NCBI GenBank assembly: GCA_041748655.1
Contig: JBGTCV010000087.1
Span: 1-64,000, forward strand
DNA length: 64,000 nt
DNA from: Leptofilum sp041748655
GTDB lineage: Bacteria > Chloroflexota > Anaerolineae > Promineifilales > Promineifilaceae
Direction: 5' to 3'
The notes under the pieces were generated by a model, which worked only from the letters and a program-made list of their open reading frames with translations, did no database searches and had not been told where the DNA came from. A program made the position numbers and the translations under genes. Shown here piece after piece: positions 53,625-62,085 of the stretch; positions within the stretch are counted from its first letter, which is position 1; each line of letters starts with the position of its first letter.

Positions 53625-55451
53625 ATGAGTGATAACTTTCGTGCCGACAACTTTGTTCTCTACAAAAATCAGGCCGCACGGGTGACCAGTGTCGGCGCTA
53701 AAAAGATCGATATTATACTGCAAGATGGCACGGCCGTTTCCGTCCGTCCCAAAGATATCGAGCTGCTGCATCCCGGCCCGCTGCGCCAGTTCAGCGAGCT
53801 GGCCAGGCCCCAGGGCGAACTGCTTACCGCCTGGGAACTGCTGGCCGGGGAAACCACCAACCTGGCAGAGCTGTCTGAGCTGGCCTACGACACCTTCACC
53901 CCGGCCACGGCGTGGGCCATCTGGCAAGCGGTGGCCGACGGCCTCCACTTCAGCGGCACTCCGGGCAAAATCAGCGTCCACCTACCCGAAGCCGTCGCGG
54001 CCGAAAAAGAGGCCCGCACCGCCAAAACGGCCGAAGCGGCCATCTGGCAGGGATTTGTGGAGCGGTTCAACCAGAGCCAGTTTTTGCCGGAAGACGGCCG
54101 TTTCCTGCAAGAAATCGCTGCTGTGGCTATGGGCCAACAAGAGCGCAGCCAGGTGCTGCGCAGCCTGAACCAGAGCGAAACCCCGGAAAACGCCCACACC
54201 CTGCTGCTCAAATTAGGTTACTGGGATGAAACCGTCAACCCCTACCCCAGCCGGATTGGCGTCACCACCAGCCAGCCCGTGCTGCCCATCCCCGACCTGC
54301 CTGCCGAAGAACGGCGCGACCTGACGCACCTGATGGCCGTGGCCATCGACGACGCGGGCAGCAGTGATCCAGACGATGCGCTGAGCTGGGATAACGGCCG
54401 TCTCTGGGTCCATATCGCCGATGTGGCCGCCGTGGTCACTCCCGGCAGCGCCATCGACCTGGAAGCGCGCGCCCGTGGTGCCAACCTATACCTGCCGGAA
54501 GGCACCATCCACATGCTGCCCGAGGCGCTAACCGACCTATTGGCCCTGGGCCGCCAGGACACCTCACCCGCCCTCTCCTTTGGCCTGGACGTGCAGCCAA
54601 ACGGCACCGTTAGCAACGTAGAAATCGTGCCTAGCACGGTGCGCGTCAGCCGCCTCAGCTACGACGAAGCGCAGGCTCGGCTCGACGAGTCGCCGTTCCG
54701 TGAGCTGCTGGCTATCGCCCAGGCGTTTGAAGCGCGGCGCGTAGCCAACGGCGCGGTGCAGATTAATTTGCCAGAGGTGAAGATTCGGCTCAATGAGGCG
54801 GGCGAGGTGGAAATACGGCCGCTTCCCCCCCACCAAAGCCGCGATCTCGTCCGTGAAGCAATGCTGATGACCGGGGAAGCGGTGGCCCAATTTGCCCAAC
54901 AACACAACATCCCCATTCCGTTTACCACCCAGGCCCCGCCGGATGAAATTGTGGCGGGCGATACCCCATCGGCCAACTTCGCCCGCCGCCGCACCATGAC
55001 CGGCAGCCAGCCGGGCAGCACGCCGGGACCGCACGCCGGGTTGGGGCTGGATCAATACGTCCAGGCCACCAGTCCGCTGCGCCGCTATCTCGATTTGGTG
55101 GTACACCAGCAGCTGCGTGCCTTTTTGCGGGGCGAACCGCTGCTCGACGAACAGGCGGTAATGGCACGGGTGGGGGCAGCCTACGCCATTAACGGGGATG
55201 TGCGCTATGCGGAGCGGCTGTCGAACCAACATTGGACGGCCGTTTTCCTGCTGCGTCAGCCAGAGTGGAGCGGGGAAGGGATTGTGGTGGATCGAAGGGG
55301 GAAACGGGATCTGGTTCTACTGCCAGACCTGGGCAGCGAAACCAGCATCTACCAAAAAGAGCCAGCCCCGCTGGACACAATTGTGAAAGTGGCGCTGCAA
55401 CAGGTAGATTTGCCGCAGCGGGAAGCCCACTTCCGCGTCAAGAAATCGTAA
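53625..55451 (+). CDS. RNase II/R family exoribonuclease
   Basis: A 608-residue 3'-5' exoribonuclease with the RNB catalytic domain. The metal-binding Asp cluster is in AIDDAGSSDPDDALSW; substrate motifs ARGANLYLPEGT and TSPLRRYLDLVVHQQLR follow. The N-terminal ~250 residues are not canonical cold-shock domains, which resembles the cyanobacterial/plastid-type RNB enzymes; a short S1-like tail ends the protein. The ATG 53625 is chosen because the upstream frame (53487) would overlap the fluoride riboswitch on the other strand, though no good ribosome-binding site is seen. The gene ends tail-to-tail with the next one, overlapping 14 bases. Confidence 0.88.
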   Translation: MSDNFRADNFVLYKNQAARVTSVGAKKIDIILQDGTAVSVRPKDIELLHPGPLRQFSELARPQGELLTAWELLAGETTNLAELSELAYDTFTPATAWAIWQAVADGLHFSGTPGKISVHLPEAVAAEKEARTAKTAEAAIWQGFVERFNQSQFLPEDGRFLQEIAAVAMGQQERSQVLRSLNQSETPENAHTLLLKLGYWDETVNPYPSRIGVTTSQPVLPIPDLPAEERRDLTHLMAVAIDDAGSSDPDDALSWDNGRLWVHIADVAAVVTPGSAIDLEARARGANLYLPEGTIHMLPEALTDLLALGRQDTSPALSFGLDVQPNGTVSNVEIVPSTVRVSRLSYDEAQARLDESPFRELLAIAQAFEARRVANGAVQINLPEVKIRLNEAGEVEIRPLPPHQSRDLVREAMLMTGEAVAQFAQQHNIPIPFTTQAPPDEIVAGDTPSANFARRRTMTGSQPGSTPGPHAGLGLDQYVQATSPLRRYLDLVVHQQLRAFLRGEPLLDEQAVMARVGAAYAINGDVRYAERLSNQHWTAVFLLRQPEWSGEGIVVDRRGKRDLVLLPDLGSETSIYQKEPAPLDTIVKVALQQVDLPQREAHFRVKKS

Positions 55452-55662
55452 AAAGCGCTAATTCGTTCAAAAATTGTTCGCGATCCAGGCTGTAAATGGC
55501 AATTGCGTCCTCGATTGTGTAAAAGGGAGCTACCACACAGCCTATGCAGGCCATGCTGTGCTTTTGGAAGACAACGGCCGTTCCCGGCCATTTTTCCAGC
55601 AGATCAGAAATTGTTGTATTGGCAATCTCTTCCATGTTAACAGGGAATTCTTGTTCTATCAT
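55438..55662 (-). CDS. DUF1858 protein
   Basis: A 74-residue protein of the DUF1858 (ScdA_N-like) family: TISDLLEKWPGTAVVFQKHSMACIGCVVAPFYTIEDA, split here for length as TISDLLEKWPGT and KHSMACIGCVVAP. The two cysteines in CIGC are the conserved ones of this family, which is often found next to hybrid-cluster and NO-response genes. The ATG 55662 has GGTGAG upstream. It is the last gene of the respiratory cluster behind the Crp/Fnr regulator. Confidence 0.85.
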   Translation of the reverse strand: MIEQEFPVNMEEIANTTISDLLEKWPGTAVVFQKHSMACIGCVVAPFYTIEDAIAIYSLDREQFLNELALFTIS

Positions 55663-55682
55663 GACAGTCTCACCGACCCCAT

Positions 55683-56381
55683 TTAATCCAAATCTTCAGC
55701 CAAAACCACTAATTCATGCGCTTTACACAAAACAATACGCTGCCGCTGGCTCTGCACCCATTCGGCCCTTTCCCATTTGCTCAAAATTCGGCTAACGTTG
55801 TAAACATTGGTGCCCGTCATTTCGGCTAAATCCTGCCGAGAGAGCGGCATATCCACCAAAACGCCTTCCGCTACCTTTTTACCAAACTGCCGCACCAGCC
55901 GCAGCAAAGCGCGGGCCACACGCTGCTCAACCCGCCGCGTGGCAATATCACGGTACTGCTGCTGAAGCTCGACAAATCGCTGGGCAATCATGCCCATGCC
56001 GTTTAAGGCCAGGCGCGGGCAGTTAAGCATCAGCTGCTCAATCGTCTCCCGCTGCCAGGAAATCGCCTGGCAGTCGGTCACTGCCTCGGCCGACAAAGGG
56101 TAATCCATCTGGCTCAAACCCACGATAATGCCCAGGCCATCTCCCGCACTGCAATACCCCACAATAACCTGATCGCCCGCCTGCGTAACCTGGGTCAGCT
56201 TGGCTCGCCCAGACAGTAAAATATACATGGTCGTGGCATCTGCTCCCTGATGAAAAAAGTGATGACCGTGTTCAACCTGACACGATTTGCTATGCCGAAT
56301 AATTGTTTGGCATTCCGACTCGCTCAGGTTGTGCAGCAGGGCACAGCGCGAGATAAGTTTTAATGTTTCGGCCGTTTCCAT
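55683..56381 (-). CDS. Crp/Fnr-family transcriptional regulator
   Basis: A 232-residue regulator: cyclic-nucleotide-binding beta barrel (residues ~10-130, HFFHQGADATTMYILLSGRA), dimer helix, and a winged helix-turn-helix (LSRQDLAEMTGTNVYNVSRI, ~175-195). No Cys cluster motif of the Fnr type is present near the N terminus, though Cys7 or Cys15-like residues occur, so it may be an NnrR/DNR or ligand-less type. The ATG at 56381 is chosen; a TTG 30 bases upstream is alternative. An inverted repeat lies in front of it. Confidence 0.9.
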   Translation of the reverse strand: METAETLKLISRCALLHNLSESECQTIIRHSKSCQVEHGHHFFHQGADATTMYILLSGRAKLTQVTQAGDQVIVGYCSAGDGLGIIVGLSQMDYPLSAEAVTDCQAISWQRETIEQLMLNCPRLALNGMGMIAQRFVELQQQYRDIATRRVEQRVARALLRLVRQFGKKVAEGVLVDMPLSRQDLAEMTGTNVYNVSRILSKWERAEWVQSQRQRIVLCKAHELVVLAEDLD

Positions 56382-56409
56382 AGGCCGAATAATAGCACAA
56401 TAGTGGGTC

Positions 56410-56424
56410 AACGTAATAAACGTT
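56410..56424. promoter_or_regulatory. Candidate operator AACGT-N5-ACGTT
   Basis: A 15-bp inverted repeat AACGTAATAAACGTT lies about 30 bases upstream of the Crp/Fnr regulator start and touches the end of the DUF3565 gene. Position and symmetry suit autoregulation, but the half-sites are not canonical TTGAT Fnr boxes. Confidence 0.35.
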
Positions 56425-56641
56425 ACTTATGAGGCAAATTGAGCTGCCTGGCCAATGCCTCATCGCACAGTTTGCACTGGAGCACGCAGCCCAAAAACTG
56501 CTCACGCCCGCTTTTGGTCAATACCCAGGGGCGGTTGGTGAGCGGTGGATTGTGCCGCACATGCTGGGTGTGCCCGCAGGCCAAATCGGCTACCCAGTCA
56601 CCTACCTCATCCTGATGGAAACCCACAATAGCCTGTTCCAT
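56423..56641 (-). CDS. DUF3565 protein
   Basis: A 72-residue protein matching the DUF3565 family: IVGFHQDEVGDWVADLACGH, then HVRHNPPLTNRPWV and C-terminal CKLCDE. The ATG 56641 has TAGGAAA upstream. It may bind metal through its Cys and His residues. It sits between the cytochrome b fusion and the Crp/Fnr regulator; in other bacteria this family is found near nitrogen-oxide respiration genes. Confidence 0.78.
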   Translation of the reverse strand: MEQAIVGFHQDEVGDWVADLACGHTQHVRHNPPLTNRPWVLTKSGREQFLGCVLQCKLCDEALARQLNLPHK

Positions 56642-56645
56642 TTTC

Positions 56646-58808
56646 CTACCGTTCAAAAACGTCTCGTTCTGCATTGTACAGCAGTCGAACCACCCCCGAT
56701 TCCGGCACAATGACGGACTCTTCATAAACCAGCCGCCACTCCGTTTCATCATCCATCAGCCAGACGGTGATGGCGTGTTCCCCCGGAGCCACCCACCACG
56801 ACTCCAGACCATAAATAGAACCTTCCTGGCGCAAGCCACGCCCTTCATAGCTGTTCTCGATCACGATTTCGCCGTCTACAGCCAGGCGCAGCCGCACCGG
56901 CAGCCGTTCACCGCCCAAAAGCTGGGCCGCATCTACGTTCTCTGGCAGCTTCTGCAAAATATCAGCAGAAAGCCCGTTGGCCGTGGTTATCACTGCACCG
57001 CCGTGGTTGATCACCAGCCGAATCTGGCCAGCGTCGGGCAAGTTGGTGGCGACGGTGGGCGTCAGCAGAATGGCTCCGAGAAAAGTGACCAGCAAAATAG
57101 CCAGGCCAACCAGGGAGTGGCGCAAAAAGGCAAGGCGATTGGGGGGAGGAACGGCCGTTTTTCCTCCCACCACCGTCACCGCCTGCCGCGCCGTAGCCGC
57201 CGCTGCCTCGTCCCCAATCATCTGCGACCACAGCGAAACAATCTGCTGGCGGCTGCCCGGAGCCAGCTCCCAAAAATGCACGTTCCCCTGACGCAGCGTG
57301 CGCCGTCGCCGCAGCCGATTCGCAATCCAGTGCGGCCCTTCCCGGTGCGGACAATCGTGCGCCGGGCAGCTCACCACAATTGCCCCGGCCCCACCGGCGG
57401 CAATTGTTTCGACCGCCCAGTTGGGGTGCAGCATACCGGTACACGGTACCACGCAGGTAATCACCGGGCGCGGCTGCCCCTGGCTGTCTGGCCAGCTGCC
57501 CACGTTAATGCGAGGCGGCTGCTTCGCCTGGAGCAAGGGAATGGTGCCGCCAAGCGACAAGCCCGCTTCAGCCAGCAGCTTGGGATCGGCCAGCGGGGGC
57601 AGCGTGCCCAAAGCGGCGTGGCGTTCGCAGGCATAGACGGCAATGGCCAGCTCCCCTTCTGCCTGTGCCAGGCCCAAATTGCGCTGCAAATCCTGCCGAA
57701 TCACGCCGGAATGCAGCCGATCCAGCTCAATCGCTTTGTCTGGGCAGGCACCCACGCAGATGCCGCAGCCGGTACACATGTGCGGGCTGACGACGGCCAG
57801 CATAGTAAAGGGGGTATCGTCGTTGCGCTCAACCATCTCGATGGCATTGAACGGGCATTCGTGGGCGCAAGCACTGCAGCCGGTGCAGCTGGCGTCAATC
57901 ACCACAGCCGGGCCGTCGTGCTGACCAGGCCACAGCCACGGCAAGGCCATGAGCGCTATAAGAAGGAAGACGGCCGTTCCCCAAAACAGCCCATCCCCCA
58001 GCCAGTTTGCCAGCGGCAAAAAGCCCAAATACCAGCCATCCAGCGACGTTTGCTGAATCAATACGGTCATATCGGCGGGCAGAGCCAGCGTCAGCGGCCG
58101 CCACAGAGCCAGCAGCGTCAGGACGGCAATCGCAGCCAACATCAGCCAGCGAGGCGCCCAGTAGGTGGCCCGCGTCAGCCGCAGCAAGTGGATAAGAACG
58201 CCAACGATCAGCAAAATGGGCAGGAAAATGTGCAGGAACAGCACAATTACAAACAGGGAAAAGGTGGCAGAATCAATCTGACCGCCCAAAAAGGTGTAGG
58301 CAAACGGCCCCTTAAGCAGCCCAATAAAATATTCCGTCAACCATTGGGCCGGTTGATCCCAAATGAGCCAATAGCCCATCAGGCCAATGAGCCAGAACAG
58401 CAGTACCAGCACCCAACCGGAAAGCCAGGCCAGCCAGCGGCTGCCCCAAAAACGGTCGCTGAAAAACATTTTCAGGGCGTGCAAAATGGAAACCACAATC
58501 AGGGCATCGGAGGCATAGCGGTGAACGGTACGCATCAGCGATCCCAGCCAGGTGGCCGAAATAGCCGCCACGCTGGGATACGCCCGTTCCACGCCGGGAC
58601 GGTAAAAAATGGTGAGATAAATCCCGGTAATGGTCAGCACAATGAGCAAAAAGATGGCGAGGGTGCCTAAGTGGTAGAGGGGATTATACGGCCGTATCCG
58701 TTCATTCACCGTCCCCAACCGATTGACCACCCCTTCAAACCGGGCCGTCCCTTTTTCCAGCCCCCGCAGCCAACGATGGCGCGGATAAATAGAATGCTGT
58801 TTACTCAT
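56646..58808 (-). CDS. Cytochrome b/ferredoxin/MvhD-like fusion protein
   Basis: A 720-residue membrane protein. Residues ~45-290 form a cytochrome b-type bundle with both heme pairs: His96/His110 and His193/His207, each 14 apart. Residues ~300-360 form a 2[4Fe-4S] ferredoxin (Cys308/311/314/318 and 345/348/351/355). Residues ~389-510 resemble the MvhD/FrhD delta subunit of hydrogenase/heterodisulfide reductase (Cys394, CVVPCTGMLHP, SCPAHDCPHREG). A transmembrane helix (~565-590) and an extracytoplasmic domain end it. It overlaps the copper ATPase stop by 4 bases. It likely moves electrons between a cytoplasmic donor and quinone or the oxidase; direction is unknown. Confidence 0.85.
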   Translation of the reverse strand: MSKQHSIYPRHRWLRGLEKGTARFEGVVNRLGTVNERIRPYNPLYHLGTLAIFLLIVLTITGIYLTIFYRPGVERAYPSVAAISATWLGSLMRTVHRYASDALIVVSILHALKMFFSDRFWGSRWLAWLSGWVLVLLFWLIGLMGYWLIWDQPAQWLTEYFIGLLKGPFAYTFLGGQIDSATFSLFVIVLFLHIFLPILLIVGVLIHLLRLTRATYWAPRWLMLAAIAVLTLLALWRPLTLALPADMTVLIQQTSLDGWYLGFLPLANWLGDGLFWGTAVFLLIALMALPWLWPGQHDGPAVVIDASCTGCSACAHECPFNAIEMVERNDDTPFTMLAVVSPHMCTGCGICVGACPDKAIELDRLHSGVIRQDLQRNLGLAQAEGELAIAVYACERHAALGTLPPLADPKLLAEAGLSLGGTIPLLQAKQPPRINVGSWPDSQGQPRPVITCVVPCTGMLHPNWAVETIAAGGAGAIVVSCPAHDCPHREGPHWIANRLRRRRTLRQGNVHFWELAPGSRQQIVSLWSQMIGDEAAAATARQAVTVVGGKTAVPPPNRLAFLRHSLVGLAILLVTFLGAILLTPTVATNLPDAGQIRLVINHGGAVITTANGLSADILQKLPENVDAAQLLGGERLPVRLRLAVDGEIVIENSYEGRGLRQEGSIYGLESWWVAPGEHAITVWLMDDETEWRLVYEESVIVPESGVVRLLYNAERDVFER

Positions 58809-61240
58809 AAGGTATGCTTTTGTTGGTAGCTACCCCCACCCTGGCCCTCCCCCTGGCAGGGGGAGGGAATCCTGCTGGGGTGAGGGTTGATTGTTTCTTC
58901 TGTATCCAACGGAAAGTGGCGCAGACGGAACGCATTCCACGTCACCACAGAACTGCTGAGCACCATCAACAGCGCCGCTGCAGCTGGCTGCAGCTGGCCA
59001 CTGATGGCCAATGCCAGCCCTACCACGTTGTAGCAAAACGCCCAAATTAGATTTTGCCGCACAATCTGCATGGTGCGGCGGGCCAACCGAATGAGCCAGG
59101 GCACGGCCCGCAAATTTTGCTGAATCAGGATCGCATCAGCCGCCTCCTGGGCCACGTCGGCTCCCTGGCTTACGGCGATGCCCACAGAGGCGGCGGCCAG
59201 CGCCGGGCCATCATTGATGCCATCTCCCACCATCAATGTGCCTGGGCCAGCCGCCCGCAAATGGGCCACCTTCTCTTTCGGCGTTAAGGCAGCCCGAACG
59301 GGAATGCCGAGCTGCGCCTGCCAGCGCTGCCCGGCAATCTCGTCGTCTCCAGTTAGCACAGTGAGTGGCAGGTTCAACGCCCGGATCGCCTGGATGGTAA
59401 CGGCCGTTTCCGGACGAAGCTGCTCGCCCAAGCCAATAATCCCCTGAACACAGCCAGCCCAGCCCGCATAAATCACCATCAACCCCTGCGCCTGCCATTG
59501 GCGAACGGCCGTTGCCAGCTCAGGCGACAGGCGCAGGTTCACCGCCGCCATGAGGCGATAGCTGCCAACCCAAACGGGCAAATCATTGACCAGGGCCGTC
59601 ACCCCCTTGCCCGGCAACGCGCGGAAATTATCAACGTGAGGCAGCTCATGGGGGAAGGAGTGGTCAGCAACAATCGCCTGCGCCACAGGATGCTCGGAGC
59701 GGGCTTCAACGGCAGTTACCCAGGCCATAAATTCCCCTTCACCCAACGTTTCTGTTACAACGCTCTGTAACCGCAGCGGGCGCAAGGTCAGCGTGCCTGT
59801 TTTGTCCAAAAAGACGTGGTTCACCTGTGCCAGCTGCTCCAGCACGCCCGTCTGGCGCAGGATAACGCCCAGTTCGGTGGCCCGCCCCAGCCCCAGCCAA
59901 AGGGTGAGCGGGGTGGCAATGCCCAGAGCGCACGGGCAGGCAATGAGCAAAACCGACAGGGCGTAGATCAACCCAGCCTCAAAACCGGTTTGGTTCGACC
60001 AGTAAATAAAGGTGAGGGCAGCCAGGAAAACGGCCGTTGGCACCATCAGCGCTGCCACCCTGTCGGCCAGACGCTCCACCGGGGAACGCTGCCACAGCGC
60101 CTGGTGCAGCAGCCGACCAATTTGCCCCACCATCGTCGCCGTGCCGGTGGCCGAGGTAATTACCTCAAACGAGCCGTCCAGGTTGATTGTTCCGGCCAGC
60201 ACCCGGTCCCCACTGCGGCGGCTGACCGCTTCCGGCTCGCCCGTAAGCAAGCTTTCATCCACATCCCCCTCACCCAAGGCCACCAGCCCATCTACCGGGA
60301 AACGCTCGCCGGGCCGCACCAGAACGCGCCCGCCCGGCGGCACCGCGTCGGCAGCCACCTGCTGCTCGCCATCCGCCGTCAGCCAGGTTGCCAACGGCGG
60401 CAGGCGCTGCCACAGCTGCTCGACAGCTTCGTTGCTTACCTTGTGAGCCTGCATCTCCAGCCAGCGGCCAACAGCCACCAAAAACAGCAGCACAGCGGCC
60501 GTATCAAAATAGATGCCACCGTGACCCGCCAAAAAGTTCCGCAGCGACAGCCCAAACGCCGAAAAAGCGCCCACGGCGATGAGGGTGTGGGTGTTGGGCC
60601 GACCGCGCAGCAGGCCAGCCAGCCCGGCGCGCAAAATGGGCAGCCCCAAAATGAGAACGGCAGGCACGCTCATGAATAAAATCATGATTTCAAAGATGTG
60701 GGCCAGCCATTCGGTTTCTGGCGCGGCTCGCCCCGTCCATTGGCGAAAATAGAGCATGAAGCTCAACAGCATGATGTGCATGGTCAGCACGCCGCTGATG
60801 AGCAGTCGATTCCAATGGGCCTCTTCTTCGTCGTGGGCAGATTTCCCTTCTGGCCAGGCACGGTAGCCCAGCTGGCGCACCCGCCGCATCACGCGCTGGC
60901 GGCTCACCTGGGCCGGATCGTAGGTGACGCGGGCTTCCCGCTGCAAAAAGCTGACGTCGGCTTCGGCCACGCCGGGCGTTCGGCTGAGCCGTTCCCGAAT
61001 GAGCCAGGCGCAGGAGGGGCACCACAAACCGCCCAGGGAGAATACGGCCGTTTCCACCTCCCCCCTTGCCAACGCCTTATCAGCTGATGGTCCTGAAACC
61101 GCCGCCGTTTTATCTGCCTCTCGCAGCAGTTCACTCACTTCACGGCACGACGGGCAGCAAAACGTCTGGCCACTTTCGGATACAAGCGGCTGCCAGGCGG
61201 GCAAACCGCACAAATCACAGACGGCCGCACTGGCTACCAT
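58805..61240 (-). CDS. Copper-transporting P1B-type ATPase
   Basis: An 811-residue copper pump related to CcoI/CopA, which supplies Cu to cbb3-like oxidases or exports it. The N terminus has a Cys-rich knuckle (CDLCGLPAWQ, CCPSC), followed by a metal-binding domain with CPSC (GGLWCPSCAW). The core holds the ion motif ACPCALG, phosphorylation DKTGT, TGE (LTGEPE) and GDGINDGPAL, plus HP in SEHPVAQ. The start is the ATG 61240, overlapping the preceding stop by 7 bases; the longer frame is discarded. In FixI/CcoI families this Cys-rich N terminus is common, which agrees with the oxidase genes next door. Confidence 0.93.
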   Translation of the reverse strand: MVASAAVCDLCGLPAWQPLVSESGQTFCCPSCREVSELLREADKTAAVSGPSADKALARGEVETAVFSLGGLWCPSCAWLIRERLSRTPGVAEADVSFLQREARVTYDPAQVSRQRVMRRVRQLGYRAWPEGKSAHDEEEAHWNRLLISGVLTMHIMLLSFMLYFRQWTGRAAPETEWLAHIFEIMILFMSVPAVLILGLPILRAGLAGLLRGRPNTHTLIAVGAFSAFGLSLRNFLAGHGGIYFDTAAVLLFLVAVGRWLEMQAHKVSNEAVEQLWQRLPPLATWLTADGEQQVAADAVPPGGRVLVRPGERFPVDGLVALGEGDVDESLLTGEPEAVSRRSGDRVLAGTINLDGSFEVITSATGTATMVGQIGRLLHQALWQRSPVERLADRVAALMVPTAVFLAALTFIYWSNQTGFEAGLIYALSVLLIACPCALGIATPLTLWLGLGRATELGVILRQTGVLEQLAQVNHVFLDKTGTLTLRPLRLQSVVTETLGEGEFMAWVTAVEARSEHPVAQAIVADHSFPHELPHVDNFRALPGKGVTALVNDLPVWVGSYRLMAAVNLRLSPELATAVRQWQAQGLMVIYAGWAGCVQGIIGLGEQLRPETAVTIQAIRALNLPLTVLTGDDEIAGQRWQAQLGIPVRAALTPKEKVAHLRAAGPGTLMVGDGINDGPALAAASVGIAVSQGADVAQEAADAILIQQNLRAVPWLIRLARRTMQIVRQNLIWAFCYNVVGLALAISGQLQPAAAALLMVLSSSVVTWNAFRLRHFPLDTEETINPHPSRIPSPCQGEGQGGGSYQQKHTL

Positions 61241-61995
61241 AACATCACGCTGCCCAGGTGTAGATGATCCACCCAGCCCCACATCGCCAGGCCGCGCAGG
61301 CTCATCTGGACGCCAAATAAAACCACGGCCATAGCGCCCACGATGCGTAACTGGGGAACGGCCGTGCGCCATTCAGGCCGCCGCGCCAGCAGGCCCATGC
61401 CCCAGGTCAACGGCCAGGTGCCTACGCCAAACGCCAGCATGGTGGCCCCGCCCAGCAGCGGTGAACCAGCCACTGCGGCTGCCAGCAGCGCCGCCAGCAC
61501 CAAACCGCAGGGCAAAAAGCCCCAGGCAATCCCCAACCCAAAGGCGGTCAACGGCCCTCCCTTCGCTTTTGCAGGCTTTGTCTGAATGGTCAGGCGACGC
61601 ATCAACCGGCCCCAGGCGCGCGTCACGCCAACCAGCAGCAGCTCCGGTGAGGGCACCTTGCCCACCATTGCTAGCGCCATGTAGAAGGCGAGAACGGCCG
61701 TAACCAGCGCCAATCCCCCCTGCCATACCCCCAGACCAGACAAACCCGGCACGCTCCCGGCAGCGCCCGCCATCCCCGCATGGGAATGACCCGTATGATT
61801 CATACCTACGCTCTGTCCCAGCCAGCCAGCCAAAACCCCCAAAAAACCATAGCTAACGACGCGGCCCAGCTGCGCCAGCGCCCAATGCCAGCCCCGGCTC
61901 ACGCCCCGCCGCGCCAACAAAATCGACACCCCGCCACACATCGTGGCACAATGTCCCAAACTTCCCGTTAAACCAAGTACAAAGACAGCTAACAT
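61234..61995 (-). CDS. Sulfite exporter TauE/SafE-like membrane protein (oxidase assembly type)
   Basis: A 253-residue membrane protein with six or more helices. It has the CcdA/DsbD-like motifs GHCATMCGG at the N terminus and GFLPCGLV in the middle, typical of the heavy-metal transport-associated SafE group often paired with CcoI. A His-rich loop (NHTGHSHAGM) may bind copper. It overlaps the ATPase gene by 7 bases and probably works in copper delivery or heme-copper oxidase assembly. Confidence 0.85.
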   Translation of the reverse strand: MLAVFVLGLTGSLGHCATMCGGVSILLARRGVSRGWHWALAQLGRVVSYGFLGVLAGWLGQSVGMNHTGHSHAGMAGAAGSVPGLSGLGVWQGGLALVTAVLAFYMALAMVGKVPSPELLLVGVTRAWGRLMRRLTIQTKPAKAKGGPLTAFGLGIAWGFLPCGLVLAALLAAAVAGSPLLGGATMLAFGVGTWPLTWGMGLLARRPEWRTAVPQLRIVGAMAVVLFGVQMSLRGLAMWGWVDHLHLGSVMLW

Positions 61996-62026
61996 GTTTC
62001 ACCAACAGCAATTAGGTAATTGAGTA

Positions 62027-62073
62027 ATTGAGTCATTGGGTAATTGGCTGATTCAATTACCCAATGACTCAAT
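62027..62073. repeat. Perfect 19-bp word-repeat hairpin after oxidase subunit I
   Basis: ATTGAGTCATTGGGTAATT (62027-62045) pairs with AATTACCCAATGACTCAAT (62055-62073) around a 9-base loop. Same AT-rich word style as at 292-391. It lies between the oxidase and SafE-like genes and may attenuate read-through. Confidence 0.85.
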
Positions 62074-62085
62074 CTCTTTATCTCA

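Noticed and set aside
56775..58670. A 631-residue open frame on the plus strand
   Set aside because: It is antisense to the cytochrome b fusion gene, and its Gln/Pro/Arg/His-rich product is typical of antisense of a hydrophobic protein.
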